Below are positions 1 to 9,614 of a stretch of DNA of 38,374 bases, one piece after another (positions within the stretch are counted from its first letter, which is position 1; every line of letters starts with the position of its first letter). Origin of the DNA: Mesotaenium endlicherianum. Its lineage: Eukaryota; Streptophyta; Zygnematophyceae; Zygnematales; Mesotaeniaceae. The notes beneath the pieces were generated by a model. The model saw nothing but the letters and a program-made list of their open reading frames with translations. It had not been told where the DNA came from and did no database searches. Location of the stretch: NCBI GenBank assembly GCA_009602735.1, contig WELA01003305.1, positions 668,382 to 706,755 on the forward strand, in the 5' to 3' direction. Both the position numbers and the translations under genes were made by a program.

Positions 1-40
1 GGGGGGGGGGGGGGGGGTGGTTTGTGCGTATCATATGCAG

Positions 41-2532
41 AGGCACAGCGCGCGCGTGACTCTTGGCGCCATCACGGCAACTTTGCTGGTGCTCGTGGGC
101 CTCGGCCTGCAGTACCCGTGGGTGCTCAAGATTCACCGATGGTTTCCAGATCTCCCATCCTGGCCCATCTTCCAGTACCCGGGTGAGGGGGCTAGGATGA
201 GTATCCCTTGTTTTCCATATTTTTTTTGCCCTCATACACGGTGTTTGGTTGAGGGTTCTGAAATTTGAGGGTTCCACCTTTTGCTTTTCTTCATCCCATT
301 TAGACCTGAACATCGTGGTGGCTGTTGAAATGCGACAGCCTGGTTCTTCTTGATAGAAAAAATTCTTATTGTTTTCTTTTTTGCTTGCTTCTTGCTCTCT
401 GCTACTTGTTTCCTTCAATTCACGCCCATCCACTCTCACACATACACTCAGACACACACACACACACACACACTCACACGCACTCCCACACGGACACATC
501 AATCCTTCCACTTATGGAGCCTGTGCGACGGGTACACGTCTGATGTGCTCTGCACCCTTGAGAGCAATCCGTACTGCCCTGACGGCCCAGGTCGTGCCGT
601 GCGTGCGTCCGATTGCATGTCCATGTGCAAGTGTGCGCACGTGCATGTGCGTGTGCATGCGTGCGTGTGTGCGTATGCGTGGGTGCGTGTGCTGGGCGTG
701 AGGGCATGCAGGCATGCCGTTCAGCCATCCCCTGTACACCCTGAGCTACATGTTCTTCACAGCTGGCGTGGCGGCAGGCCTCCTCTCCCTCATCTACGTC
801 CTCGTGAGTGCCACCATGTTCCACCCCCCTTCCCTTGCAAATGCCATATATGAGAGCGGCTGAATGTAGTCGTGCAGGTGCCATTACTTGAGAGAGGGCA
901 CTCCCTTCATACAGCTTGAGTGACTGAGGTGTAGGAAGTGACAGATGGCAAGTGCTCCCTGTGGAATGAGCCGCTGTGTCCCTTCAACTATGCCTAAATG
1001 GCCGGTGCTGTGTGTTTCCGAATATGCCTATAGTTGGCACTATGTCTATGATTGGCGTGGACTTGGGCGACTGTGCGTGTGATGGTCCGGGCTTGGGGGC
1101 GCGTGTCATTGAGGGGGGGGGGGCGCCAGGTGGACGTGCTGCATGTGCGATTCTACACGCGCCTGTTCGAGTGGGCGGGCCTCAACCCGCTGCTCATCTT
1201 CGTGCTCGGGGCATCCGGAGTGCTGGAGGCGCTCCTGCGTGGCTTCTATGTGGGGACTCCAGACAACAACCTGGTGGGAGCTCTGGCCTGGGCCCCCTTC
1301 CTCCTCTTGCAGCCTGCGGTCCAGTCTGTGGTCCTTCTTGCTGCCTGCCGTACTTCTCTGTGTTCACATGAGCTTGGTCTCTCCATGCGCGTGTGGTGAG
1401 ATGCACAAGGGTACAGAGGTGCAAAGGTGCGGAGGTGCAGGGGGTGTGGGTGAAGACGCTCCCGTTGCTTCGTGTGCACGTGCATGCACGCACACACCCA
1501 CGTTCACGCGCGCGCGCAGTCATGCGCACGCCCGGGCATCGGACGCATGAGCGCACACTCACGTGCGAACAAGCGCACACTCACGTGCGAACCGCGCACA
1601 AGCACGAGCACACAAAAACACGCACTGCAATGCTCTGTGGCTCAACTTCGTGCATATCTGGACAAATGAATCTGCCGGGTGCTCTTAAATGAATTGGTAA
1701 AATTTACTTTTAATTAAAGAACAATTTAATGTGCCGGGACCTATTCAATCAACCTCTTGGACTCCTACTCGCGCGCTCGCGGCGCCACGTGGCGCGACAC
1801 CGTGAGCTCTGGTGTGCACCAAGAGGTGCATTGAAACGACGAGCGGGGGTCCCGCCAAAATTTCAACTTTGCGGAAATTTCCCCCGGAGATTTTACCTCC
1901 CATGACCTTGCATCAATCACATGGCATTTGTCAGCTTTTTGTTGTGGCGTTTCTAAGCTACACTGAACTCTTTGGACCAAATTGCCACTCACGGTGCCTT
2001 CCGGAGCCTTTTCCAAGCTTTCTCAAATACATCTTTCCAAACCTTTTGGGGCCTTTTGGAGAGCCATATGGACCCTTCCTGGGCCTGCTAGAGAATTCTT
2101 GGCCTTTTTAAAGCTTTCTGAGCCCCCCCCCCCTCTTCTTTTTCAATCCTGAGCCTTTTCAGCTCTCCGAGCATTCAATCTGGACCCTATGGTGTGCGCA
2201 TGGACGTGCAAGTCCACCCCTAGGTCTTTACGCTCCCTCTGTGAGCATGCCCTATGCCCCATACTCCAAACTCCGTGCGTGTGCGTGTGCATATGCGCAT
2301 GTGTGTGTGTGTGTGTGAGTGTGCGTGTGTGTGCGTGTGGCTGTGCGCCGTTGTCGTCGCTGTGCGCTGCGTGGGGGGGACGCTTCTCCAGGTCACGCTC
2401 GTGGCCGGCTTCTTCCGCCACGTCTTCCCGCGGGAGGACCTGGCCGCGTTGTGCGCTGTCATCACCAAGTGCATCGGGTGGTGCCTCGCCGGTGGCTTCC
2501 TTGCCCACCAGGGGCACACGTGGAAGTTTTGA
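41..2532 (+). CDS. Heparan-alpha-glucosaminide N-acetyltransferase-like membrane protein, 3' four exons (partial)
   Basis: Exons are modelled at 41-182, 712-803, 1130-1273 and 2392-2532 (TGA). All junctions are GT-AG and the phases match (1, 0, 0), giving 172 C-terminal residues. The family is multi-pass; the animal member acetylates terminal glucosamine of heparan sulfate in lysosomes using acetyl-CoA, while the role of plant and algal homologues is not established. Visible family landmarks: a hydrophobic helix (ITATLLVLVGLGLQ), then HPLYTLSYMFFTAGVAAG (family pattern 'LYTxSY...TAGxA'), VDV at the exon 3 start, GLNPLLIFVLGASGVLEALL, the GFY...PDNNLV motif, and a short C-terminus ending in HTWKF, like the family's 'YWKL' end. 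The catalytic histidine region and most membrane helices lie upstream of the window. The segment after GLGLQ (about residues 25-47) is poorly conserved and could be an insertion or a misjudged exon end. Family assignment is confident; exact ends of the first exon are less so. Confidence 0.82.
183..711 (+). repeat. Intron of the acetyltransferase-like gene: (AC)n tract followed by a TG-rich tract
   Basis: This intron holds (AC)11 at 452-473, continued by CA-rich sequence to about 500, and a TG/GC-rich tract at about 629-700 that ends just before the acceptor. The two tracts are complementary in the same transcript. The ORFs running across the intron are low-complexity His/Thr or Cys/Val products of the dinucleotide repeats and are not genes. 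Confidence 0.8.
1274..2391 (+). repeat. Intron with CA-rich block, 20-bp direct repeat and (TG)-rich block
   Basis: A CA/CG-rich block spans about 1485-1620 and contains an exact 20-bp repeat at 1551-1570 and 1573-1592. A TG-rich block spans about 2275-2340, about 50 bases before the 3' splice site. The middle (about 1690-2160) is ordinary mixed sequence with CT-rich stretches and no recognisable gene. Confidence 0.75.
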
Positions 2533-3525
2533 GCGGCCTCTGCCCCCCCTGTGCTGCCCCCCCTTCTCCGTCTCTTGTAGCTTAGCATGCTCCCTCAAGT
2601 GGCACTCTTTTCCAAGGAGCACCCAAACAGTCGGTTCCTCTTGTCATTTGTCTCCTTCGCTATTATTATTGGCATCTAGCTAGATCATTGTTTGATACCT
2701 GTGAATTCTCAATATAAGCCTGTAGCCTAGCATTGTTCCGAGAAAATGGGTAGGCGTGCTTTATGTGTATTATATCTAGGCGTCCTAGTACTACGACAGC
2801 TATGACAACTGCAAGAGCTTTTGTGCTGTTCCACAAGTGTAGGATCTTGCAAGTACTTGGGGAGTTGTTGAGCCTTAAGTTTGTCGTTGGTACTAAATAA
2901 GCCTTGTTTCTTGGGAAATAATTGAGCACTACTTCGATTTTCAACATCTTCTCCTTTTTTGTGTTGTTCTTAAGACGTCCTACATGTGTGTCTGCCTACT
3001 TTCTAATGCCACCGGCTTAACCTCGCAATTTGAGGCCTAGGTCCAAATTACGTTCCTTTCCTATATTTTGGTTATATGTTCCAAGGTTATGCTCTGATTG
3101 GCATCTTTAGCTTTTCTTTCTAGCTTCTCTTGAGGTAAGCACCAATGCATGCACAAGGTGAAGCTGCTTAAAGCACTCAGGCTATCGTCACAATCAGCTG
3201 AATGGTTGACGAGGTCAGGTGAGGGTCATGCCAGCACCAGTTGGTTGATGCCCGGCAAATGAAATCGTTGTTCATTGGCCCCAAAGTGACAAATCGATCG
3301 AGAGCACTCCCTAAGCTCTATTGTATATAATATGACGTCCTGGCAGTGCAAAGACAATCATCTCTGTGGGGGGGGCGTTCCATCGTGAGACACGTACTCT
3401 TTATCTATTCTCTTGCAGCAACATCCGGTCACGCCAGCCTTAAACACTTTATGTAATTGCAGTGAGCTGCTAAAGCATCGACGTCTAGCGGTGCACATAC
3501 TCTGCATACTCGACCAATGTCGATG

Positions 3526-3559
3526 TTTGTGAGGAGACCGACATTTTTCTCCTCACAAA
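3526..3559. repeat. Perfect 12-bp inverted repeat (hairpin)
   Basis: TTTGTGAGGAGA at 3526-3537 is perfectly complementary to TCTCCTCACAAA at 3548-3559, with a 10-base loop. It shares the TTGTGAGG/CCTCACAA core with the hairpin at 4123-4147. Confidence 0.8.
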
Positions 3560-4122
3560 GTCCCTCCGAACGATCGCGACAGAAAAAAGCGTTGACGCAG
3601 CGCGACGGTTGTCGGCACTCCCATCCCCGTCTACCCTCCCTCCCTCCCTCCCTCCCTCCTCCCTCCCTCCACCGTGCCTTCTCCCTCCCCTTCCCACCCT
3701 CACTCTCTCAAACACCCTCATAACAAGCTTGCGGCCATGGCCGCCTGCCAACGACAAGGCCATGGCTGCCCACCAGCGTGCCCTCCCAACCCTTCGACCC
3801 CACGAAACCCTCTAACGAGCAAGAGGGCCCTTTCCTACACCCTCGTGACGAGCTACCTCGCGGCCTAGGCGAGGCTTTGCCTCGCTTCTCCTCGCTCTGG
3901 CCCCTCATGAAAAGCCCCTTAAGTGCGCACTGTGTAAGCATAGAAGAGGAATAATTATGGCGGAGCCTTACATAATGACGCTTGCAAAAAAAGGCGGGCT
4001 GCATAAACAAGCGCCCTCGCGATCGATCGATTTCGCGTCAATCCGAGTTGCATGCGCACATGTATTATTTTGGAAGCACGTTCGGGCCAGCACTCACACG
4101 AGCGAGGGCCCTTACTAAACTC

Positions 4123-4147
4123 CCCCTCACAAGAGTTTTGTGAGGGG
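4123..4147. repeat. Perfect 10-bp inverted repeat (hairpin)
   Basis: CCCCTCACAA (4123-4132) pairs with TTGTGAGGGG (4138-4147) around a 5-base loop. The T-poor 3' side argues against a terminator; it is more likely a foldback-element remnant. Confidence 0.8.
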
Positions 4148-4394
4148 CACCTTACCAAAAAAAACAAACTAACGCACATACTGGATGATGGACATGTAGC
4201 AGCCGTAAGTTCATGGACACTTCCCAATGCCCCAATGACCTGCATATAATGGACATCAGGTAACCTAAATGACATCTATACCTAAACCAAAAAACGTATA
4301 TGTTTGTCTACAACTGATCAAATTACAACATAGAGGAGATATCGAGTGCAAGCTACTGCCGCGTGACATTACCCTAGACCTTAAACTTCCCGGG

Positions 4395-4502
4395 TTAATT
4401 TCGCCAGTAAGAATTATACGTCTTAATGGTGCCTGGTGCGAGTGCTTGGAGTGCTATGTCTAACCGAAGCTTCTCGAGTTGTTTCCAATACTCTTGCAAA
4501 CG
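4395..4502 (-). pseudogene. DIRS-type tyrosine recombinase, N-terminal remnant
   Basis: In the +1 frame relative to the preceding RNase H ORF, and overlapping its end (open from at least 4538), this stretch encodes LQEYWKQLEKLRLDIALQ followed by ALAPGTIKTYNSYW, then a TAA at 4395-4397. The 'LAPGTxKTYxSYW' pattern is typical of the SAM-like core-binding start of tyrosine recombinases (family knowledge). Overlap of the YR frame with the RT/RNase H frame is usual in DIRS elements. No continuation with the catalytic R, HxxR or Y motifs was found downstream, so the recombinase is truncated. Confidence 0.6.
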
Positions 4503-4512
4503 TCGTCTGGAG

Positions 4513-5238
4513 CTATCTGCACACCCGCTTTCCCTGGTTGATGTTTAGTGCTAGCATTGTGCACGCGGGTAAGCCTTTCGTTCCAAATGTCCGCCAATCC
4601 TGTCCTTTATCTAACACTTGATTGCTAAAGCCTAAGATACGAACCTCATCAATAAAACTAGCCCAAGTAGTGGCATCCTCGAGCAGCATTGGCCACCAGA
4701 CGGCTGCGGGCCAGCAGGGTAATACTATAGTGCATTCGGCCTGGCATCTAAGCGCGTGTTTGATAGTTGGCGGGATGAGTTGCGGGGGTGGGAAACAGTA
4801 GTTATTATCAGCTCCCCAATGGAGCGTGAATGCGTTGGTAGCTATAGCTTCCCGACAGAGGAAGCGCGAGTTAAATCGCGGTAGCTTGCAGTTTTTGGGG
4901 CTGGCAAATCTGTCCACCGAGAAGGGTCCCCATAGCTTGTTGAGCATGCAGAACGTGTCCTCCTTCAAGCCATAGTCGTCTTTATCCGTGAACTTAGATA
5001 GTTCGTCGGCTATCGTGTTCGAGTCCCGAGGGACCCACTCAACAAAGAGTGTGAAGCCATTTGCTAAGGCTGTGTCAAAGATCGCTCTGCATAGGGAGCT
5101 TATTGCGAGGCGAGTCAACCCTCCTTTTTGAAATACGAAGTATGCCGCCTGGCTATCTGTCCAAATGAGTGTTTGAGCATTTTTTTTATAATTCCTGCTG
5201 AACTTGCTAGGGCTGCGCTCATGCCCGCTAGCTCGCAA
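4513..5238 (-). CDS. DIRS-type RNase H C-terminal part and post-RNase H domain (frame continuation of pol)
   Basis: From about 5179 on, the -1 frame carries the continuation of the DIRS RNase [19 protein letters not shown] supplies the TD-x-Q step of the active site, followed by [18 protein letters not shown] (the final 'N..AD.LS' motif), then the DIRS-characteristic [18 protein letters not shown] and a '[13 protein letters not shown]' block. The first part of the ORF (5238 to about 5190) is an out-of-frame shadow. Real coding enters from the pol frame at the A8 run (5180-5187), by indel or -1 slippage. It ends at a TAG at 4513 and overlaps the recombinase remnant. No independent start is convincing. 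Confidence 0.75.
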   Translation of the reverse strand: MRASGHERSPSKFSRNYKKNAQTLIWTDSQAAYFVFQKGGLTRLAISSLCRAIFDTALANGFTLFVEWVPRDSNTIADELSKFTDKDDYGLKEDTFCMLNKLWGPFSVDRFASPKNCKLPRFNSRFLCREAIATNAFTLHWGADNNYCFPPPQLIPPTIKHALRCQAECTIVLPCWPAAVWWPMLLEDATTWASFIDEVRILGFSNQVLDKGQDWRTFGTKGLPACTMLALNINQGKRVCR

Positions 5239-8200
5239 ACTGTCGACGAGTCACCTAGCACTGCTGCTTCAAGTGTTCCTCTCATTCTCCATGATTGACC
5301 TGGTTCTATTCTTTGCAGGTCTGCTCCCCAACCCAAGTCGCTTGTATCTGTATACAATATAAACTCGGGTGCCATTTGAAATGTAAGCGGGGCTGAATTG
5401 AAACGCTCAAAGTTGTTCTTCCAGAATTGTAGTTCGTGAAGTACATCTGGGCAGACGGGGATCGAGTTTGACCAATAATGCCCGTCAAGTATGTTAGCGT
5501 AGAGCTGTCTTGTATACATACCCGCTAACCCTCCGAAGACTATCTTCATGGAAATAATTTGTCCCGCCACCGATGCTAGGTGTCTGACTGGAACTTGTTT
5601 TCGCCGACTTGCTTTCTGTTCAATCTGCGGGCGATGTAGTTTTGTCTTGCGTTTAGCATCAATGTGTATCGTTGGCGTTCTAGAGTCAATCACTACATCT
5701 AGAAACCGTAGGACCTTGGACGGATCCAGTTTTGCTTTTTGCATGTTGACCACAAAACCCGAGTTGCGAAAATCGTCTAGTACCGCATGGAGGTGTTCGT
5801 AGCGTAAACTGGTTATGGCGCAGGCGCCTAGAAAGTCGTCGAGGTACCGCAAGATCTTAATGCCTTTTGTGCGCCATCGACCTACGAGCTGCTTAATCAC
5901 CTTTGTGAAAATGAACGGGGCAGATGCAAGCCCAAATGGGAGATTAGTAAATGAATAAGTTTTGCCGTCTAGTTGGAAATCCAAGTATGGATAATAATCT
6001 GGATGCATGGGTATGTGGTGATACCTCGACTTTAAGTCGATCAAAAAGAGGTAATCTCCTTGGGCTACTATCTCTGGTAGCAGCGTAGTACCTTCGTACT
6101 TAAATCGTTGTTTCTTCAAGTACTTGTTCACGTGTCTAAGATCTAGAATGAGTCTCAATTCATTGCCTTCAGCGATGTTGAGTGGACTGATAACTACTGG
6201 TGGAGTCAATCCAGTCCAAGCATTGGCCGCTCCAGTTTCTACTAACTCCGCTACTGCCTCGCGTGCAAAATCTAGATGCTTATTGCATCCTTGGTGGTTC
6301 TTTTTTGCATATGGAGGAGGGGGGCTGTCTTGCCATTCCAGGCGATAGCCGTTTTTTATTGTTGGAATGACTGTAGTGCATGTGCACCATGATTGCCACC
6401 ATTGGAGGTTGGTAGTAAGTCGTCCCGCGACGTGCGTTTCTTGGTACGCAACTGCCGTTGTCTCGTCGGATTCTTGTGTTTTCTCAACGCTTTTGCCAAG
6501 TAAGGCTTGCAGTTGGATGTCTGCTTGCAAATCTATGCACATCCACCCACGATTTAGCTTCCTTGACTCGTAGGCGATGGGCTGCAGTCCCTTGCCTTGG
6601 TCTTGAAGGAGGATTGCTCCTATTGCATAGGAAGATGCATCGGTGATGACGTGGAAGGGCCAATCTGGGTTTGGACTTGGGAGTGTGAGCACCGGGGATG
6701 TGGTCAATCTTCGCTTTAACTCTTGAAATGCCTCTTCCTCTTTCTCGGTCCATGTATATAGCCTGTCCTTCTTGAGTAGATCTGTCAGGGGGGCTGCTAT
6801 GTGCGAGAAGCCTTGGATGAATTTTCTGTACCAATTGGCAAATCCCAAGAATGACTGGAGTTCTTTCTTGGTCGTGGGGGTTGGCCATTCCTCCACCACC
6901 GTGGTCTTCTTGGGGTCTATCTTGATGCCATCAGCAGTCACGTGGAGACCTAGGAACTCCACTTCTTGTTTGGCAAACTCGCATTTTGACTCCTTCGCAA
7001 ACATCTTGTTTTGCTTCAACAGTTCAAGGACTTCTTTCAAGTGTCTCGCATGCTCTTCAAGGGTCTTGCTGTAGATAAGGATGTCATCGATGAATACCAC
7101 CACAAATCTGTCCAACATGGGCTGAAATATGGTGTTCATCATAGTCATGAAAGTTGCTGGGGCGTTGGTGAGTCCAAATGGCAGGACCATGAACTCAAAA
7201 TGTCCATATCTTGTCCTGAATGCCGTCTTCTCTATGTCCGGTTCTGCGATGCGAATCTGGTGGTAGCCGCTCCGTAAGTCAATCTTCGTGAAGTACTTGG
7301 CTCCAACCAGCCGGTCCATGAGCTCATCCATGCGCGGCAGCGGGTATCGATTCTTGATGGTGATCTTGTTGAGGGCGCGATAGTCCACACACATCCTCAA
7401 GGTACCATCTTTCTTCTTGACAAATAGCACCGGGGCTCCAAATGGCGACTTGCTAGGTCGAATGAAGCCATGCTCCAGTAGCTCCTTGATTTGCTTCTTG
7501 ACTTCGTCTAGCTCCGTGTATGACATTTTGAACGTAGGCCGAGAGATGGGCTTGCTTCCGGGCTCCAACTCTATCTTGTGGTCTACGAATCTTTTGGGGG
7601 GTAGGCCCTTGGGCAATTCCGGGGAGAACACTTCTTTGTAGTCCTCAAAGACTTCTTGTATCTCCTTGGGAACGGGGCTGCCTTCTTGACTCTCGATGTC
7701 TTTCTTGATGTCTTTTGGCGTGATCAAGGCCAAAAGAAGCTCGTGTCCCTTCCTCACAAGTCTCTTGAGTTGGAGGGCGGACAATAGTATCTCGTGTGCC
7801 GGCTTCTGGATGTCTTGGGTCTGGATATTCTGGATTGCGCGCAAAATACAGATTCTTGAAGTGATGTCATTCTTGATCTTGATAGTACCGGTCCTCCAAT
7901 CAACTTGGGGGTTGTGCTTGGTCAACCAAGGCGTCCCTAGGATGACGTCGTACTTGCCCAATTGCATGGGGGAGAACACTACTCTATCCTTGAAGGACTT
8001 GATAGAGAGTGCCAAGGGGTACGTCTTCTTGGAAGGGGTAGTATAGGAGAATCCATCGGGCATCATAATCTCCTCGTCGTGGTCAAGAGTTCGCATAGTA
8101 ATACCGTGCTTGGTGGCAAAATCTGCAGCAATGAAGTTGCCTTGAGCTCCGCTATCCACCAAGATGTGGACCTTCTCTCCTCCAAGGTAACCTCTCAAAC

Positions 8201-8375
8201 TCATTGGGGCTGGAACGTCGTCTTCAACGGGGGTCTCCACCTCACTTGGCGTGTTGCCTTCTCGTGAAGTGGGTCTTGGGGTGGTAGGCTCCTGGCCTAC
8301 CGGCGCTGTCCGTTTTTTGACAACTTTTTGGGGCATGAAAGTGCACGATGGCCCTTTTCCTTGCAATAGAAGCAT
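5115..8375 (-). CDS. Fused pol: Ty3/gypsy protease-RT-RNase H joined in frame to DIRS RT-RNase H
   Basis: One open frame of 1,086 codons, entered by -1 frameshifting from gag. Ty3 part: protease ILVDSGAQ (active Asp about residue 74); RT with [13 protein letters not shown] (D366), [12 protein letters not shown] and [11 protein letters not shown] (D430, D431); the YRKFI connection; RNase H beginning FHVITDASS (D579) and ending near residue 610 after YESRKL. DIRS part from about residue 650: [37 protein letters not shown] (D780; Arg replaces the usual Gly), [25 protein letters not shown] (D846, D847), and RNase H start FILYTDTSD (D1010) and CELAG (E1048). The frame shifts at A8, and the last ~20 residues are out-of-frame read-through. 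Residues 611-650 belong to neither domain clearly. Both RT catalytic pairs are present, so the junction may be recent. Ty3 integrase is absent. Confidence 0.85.
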   Translation of the reverse strand: MLLLQGKGPSCTFMPQKVVKKRTAPVGQEPTTPRPTSREGNTPSEVETPVEDDVPAPMSLRGYLGGEKVHILVDSGAQGNFIAADFATKHGITMRTLDHDEEIMMPDGFSYTTPSKKTYPLALSIKSFKDRVVFSPMQLGKYDVILGTPWLTKHNPQVDWRTGTIKIKNDITSRICILRAIQNIQTQDIQKPAHEILLSALQLKRLVRKGHELLLALITPKDIKKDIESQEGSPVPKEIQEVFEDYKEVFSPELPKGLPPKRFVDHKIELEPGSKPISRPTFKMSYTELDEVKKQIKELLEHGFIRPSKSPFGAPVLFVKKKDGTLRMCVDYRALNKITIKNRYPLPRMDELMDRLVGAKYFTKIDLRSGYHQIRIAEPDIEKTAFRTRYGHFEFMVLPFGLTNAPATFMTMMNTIFQPMLDRFVVVFIDDILIYSKTLEEHARHLKEVLELLKQNKMFAKESKCEFAKQEVEFLGLHVTADGIKIDPKKTTVVEEWPTPTTKKELQSFLGFANWYRKFIQGFSHIAAPLTDLLKKDRLYTWTEKEEEAFQELKRRLTTSPVLTLPSPNPDWPFHVITDASSYAIGAILLQDQGKGLQPIAYESRKLNRGWMCIDLQADIQLQALLGKSVEKTQESDETTAVAYQETHVAGRLTTNLQWWQSWCTCTTVIPTIKNGYRLEWQDSPPPPYAKKNHQGCNKHLDFAREAVAELVETGAANAWTGLTPPVVISPLNIAEGNELRLILDLRHVNKYLKKQRFKYEGTTLLPEIVAQGDYLFLIDLKSRYHHIPMHPDYYPYLDFQLDGKTYSFTNLPFGLASAPFIFTKVIKQLVGRWRTKGIKILRYLDDFLGACAITSLRYEHLHAVLDDFRNSGFVVNMQKAKLDPSKVLRFLDVVIDSRTPTIHIDAKRKTKLHRPQIEQKASRRKQVPVRHLASVAGQIISMKIVFGGLAGMYTRQLYANILDGHYWSNSIPVCPDVLHELQFWKNNFERFNSAPLTFQMAPEFILYTDTSDLGWGADLQRIEPGQSWRMRGTLEAAVLGDSSTVCELAGMSAALASSAGIIKKMLKHSFGQIARRHTSYFKKEG
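8283..8318 (-). promoter_or_regulatory. gag-pol -1 ribosomal frameshift cassette
   Basis: On the minus strand the heptamer A AAA AAC (8318-8312) lies in the gag zero frame as codons TCA AAA AAC. Ten bases downstream comes GGTAGGC (8301-8295), perfectly complementary to GCCTACC (8289-8283) around a 5-base loop. The gag stop TAG (8299-8297) lies inside the stem. Pol is open in exactly the -1 frame (gag and pol codon starts differ by 2 modulo 3), and slippage yields K-K-R-T-A, as in the pol frame. A slippery heptamer followed by a stem is the classic arrangement. The 10-base spacer is slightly longer than the usual 5-9. Confidence 0.8.
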
Positions 8376-9577
8376 AGTCCAGCCGTCATGAGAGCTTCTT
8401 TTTCAGCCGGGGAGAGTCTTGCTTTCACTCCTTGCTGGTTTCTTGCATCATAAGTGTCATTGGAGGGTCTTCCACTCTTCCGGGCAGCCGCGGGGTCCCT
8501 TTTAATAACTCCGATTTCCATGGGTGTGGGTCCAGATTCGGATGTGGAAGGGGCTGCGTACACCCGCGTCGTCGGTACCCGTGAAGATGAAGGCACGGAG
8601 TGCTTGAAATCCAAGGTATCCACCTTTTGGGCCACTTCAATGATCTTTGAGAAGTCCGTCAAGTCGCGTAACTCCACTTCCTTTGCCACCTTGGGTTTGA
8701 GGCCAAAGATGTAACGGTCAATCTTCTCCTCGAGAGACATGTTGGGGATCTCAAGAGTGAGGGCGTGAAATCTGGATGTATACTCTTGAACGGACGTCGT
8801 TTGCTTGAGATGGTGGAGCTTTCCTCGGGCAATCTTCTCCGCATTGATGGGCATGAATTGCTTCTTGAGGGCCTCACGAAAATCTGCCCATCTTGCATAT
8901 GATGGTGGGGGCTCTTGGCCGAGCATGGGGTGCGCCATAGCTTGATATATAGCCGCTTGATAGTTACGCCACCATGATGTTGCTGCTCCTCTAAGTAAGG
9001 TAACGGCAAAGGGAACGTAGTCCTCCTCGGGTACTTCAAGGAACGCGAGGTACGTCTCCACTTGGTAGAGCCATAAATTCAGGTTGGCACCTTTCCCGGG
9101 GTTGAAAGTGTCGGGTTTGCCGGGCTTGATGAGTTTCCTTGCTCTCGTTGGCTCTTGTGGAGGCGCTTGAGCCGGGGCTGGATTTTGAGCATTGCTCGCA
9201 ATAGGGGCAACCATGGCAGCCATAGCTTCTCTTGACGCTTGCACGGTTGCTTCATAGGTGGCCAAGCCCACTTGGTTGTGGACGGTCATTAGGAAGGCTG
9301 CCCACTCATTTGCGGGAACTCCTTGTGGTGGGGTCAACTTTGCTATAGCGGCTGCCACGGGATTTGACGGTGCTCCTCCTTGTGGTGCTTCTTGTTGTTG
9401 CAGATTTCCTTGAGTAGGCTCTCCCATCGACGCTGGAGGAGGGTGTGCTCCTCCTTGTGGTGCTTCTTGTTGTTGCAGATTTTCTTGAGTGGGCTCTCCC
9501 ATCGGCGCTGGAGGAGGGTGTCTTGGAGAGGAAGGGCTTCCTTCGAAAGCTTGCTGTTGGTCTTGAGGATCGGCCAT
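8297..9577 (-). CDS. Ty3/gypsy Gag (capsid-nucleocapsid) protein
   Basis: 426 residues from an ATG 24 bases after the primer site. Order: a Gln/Pro/Gly-rich N-terminus with two copies of a 25-residue repeat (21-45, 46-70); a capsid-like helical domain with the retrotransposon-gag signature around residues 150-320 ([37 protein letters not shown]); and a CCHC zinc knuckle C402-x2-C405-x4-H410-x4-C415. It would assemble the cytoplasmic particle that packages the element RNA. It ends in [10 protein letters not shown]; the frameshift site falls within this tail. The frame is intact and pol overlaps its last ~79 bases. The high conservation of form suggests a fairly young insertion. Confidence 0.9.
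   Translation of the reverse strand: MADPQDQQQAFEGSPSSPRHPPPAPMGEPTQENLQQQEAPQGGAHPPPASMGEPTQGNLQQQEAPQGGAPSNPVAAAIAKLTPPQGVPANEWAAFLMTVHNQVGLATYEATVQASREAMAAMVAPIASNAQNPAPAQAPPQEPTRARKLIKPGKPDTFNPGKGANLNLWLYQVETYLAFLEVPEEDYVPFAVTLLRGAATSWWRNYQAAIYQAMAHPMLGQEPPPSYARWADFREALKKQFMPINAEKIARGKLHHLKQTTSVQEYTSRFHALTLEIPNMSLEEKIDRYIFGLKPKVAKEVELRDLTDFSKIIEVAQKVDTLDFKHSVPSSSRVPTTRVYAAPSTSESGPTPMEIGVIKRDPAAARKSGRPSNDTYDARNQQGVKARLSPAEKEALMTAGLCFYCKEKGHRALSCPKKLSKNGQRR
9368..9517 (-). repeat. 75-bp tandem duplication inside gag
   Basis: Two adjacent 75-bp units encode PPPA-(P/S)-MGEPTQ-(E/G)[12 protein letters not shown](H/P), differing at three residues. The reading frame is preserved. Confidence 0.9.
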
Positions 9578-9600
9578 CTTCTTGTGCTACCAAAGTGCCT

Positions 9601-9613
9601 AGCTCCGATACCA
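9601..9613 (-). other. Primer-binding site for initiator tRNA-Met
   Basis: On the minus strand TGGTATCGGAGCT follows the LTR end after one base (G). Plant LTR elements usually carry TGGTATCAGAGC, complementary to the 3' end of initiator tRNA-Met; here one base differs (G for A). Confidence 0.85.
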
Positions 9614-9614
9614 C

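Larger units (their letters stand above)
2533..4394. other. Intergenic region without a recognised gene
   Basis: Short ORFs occur on both strands but none resembles a known protein. Contents: a CT-rich (CCCT)n tract at about 3637-3670, two perfect hairpins (3526-3559, 4123-4147), a short hairpin at 3869-3885, and two roughly similar direct stretches around 3812-3850 and 4098-4135, both centred on GAGGGCCCTT or GGGCCCTT. These look like remnants of small non-autonomous elements. Part of this stretch should hold the lost remainder of the DIRS recombinase, but I find no catalytic R, HxxR or Y block in it. Confidence 0.5.

Noticed and set aside
1..17. Run of 17 G at the window start
   Set aside because: It may be a true homopolymer or a contig-edge artefact; nothing in this window distinguishes them.
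350..884. Overlapping His/Thr-rich and Cys/Val-rich ORFs on both strands
   Set aside because: They are translations of CA/TG microsatellites in an intron.
4123..4147. Hairpin considered as a transcription terminator
   Set aside because: This is a eukaryotic nuclear region and the stem is not followed by a T run.
5548..8267. Several plus-strand ORFs of 60-116 codons opposite pol
   Set aside because: They are antisense shadows of the minus-strand polymerase frame with no independent domain.
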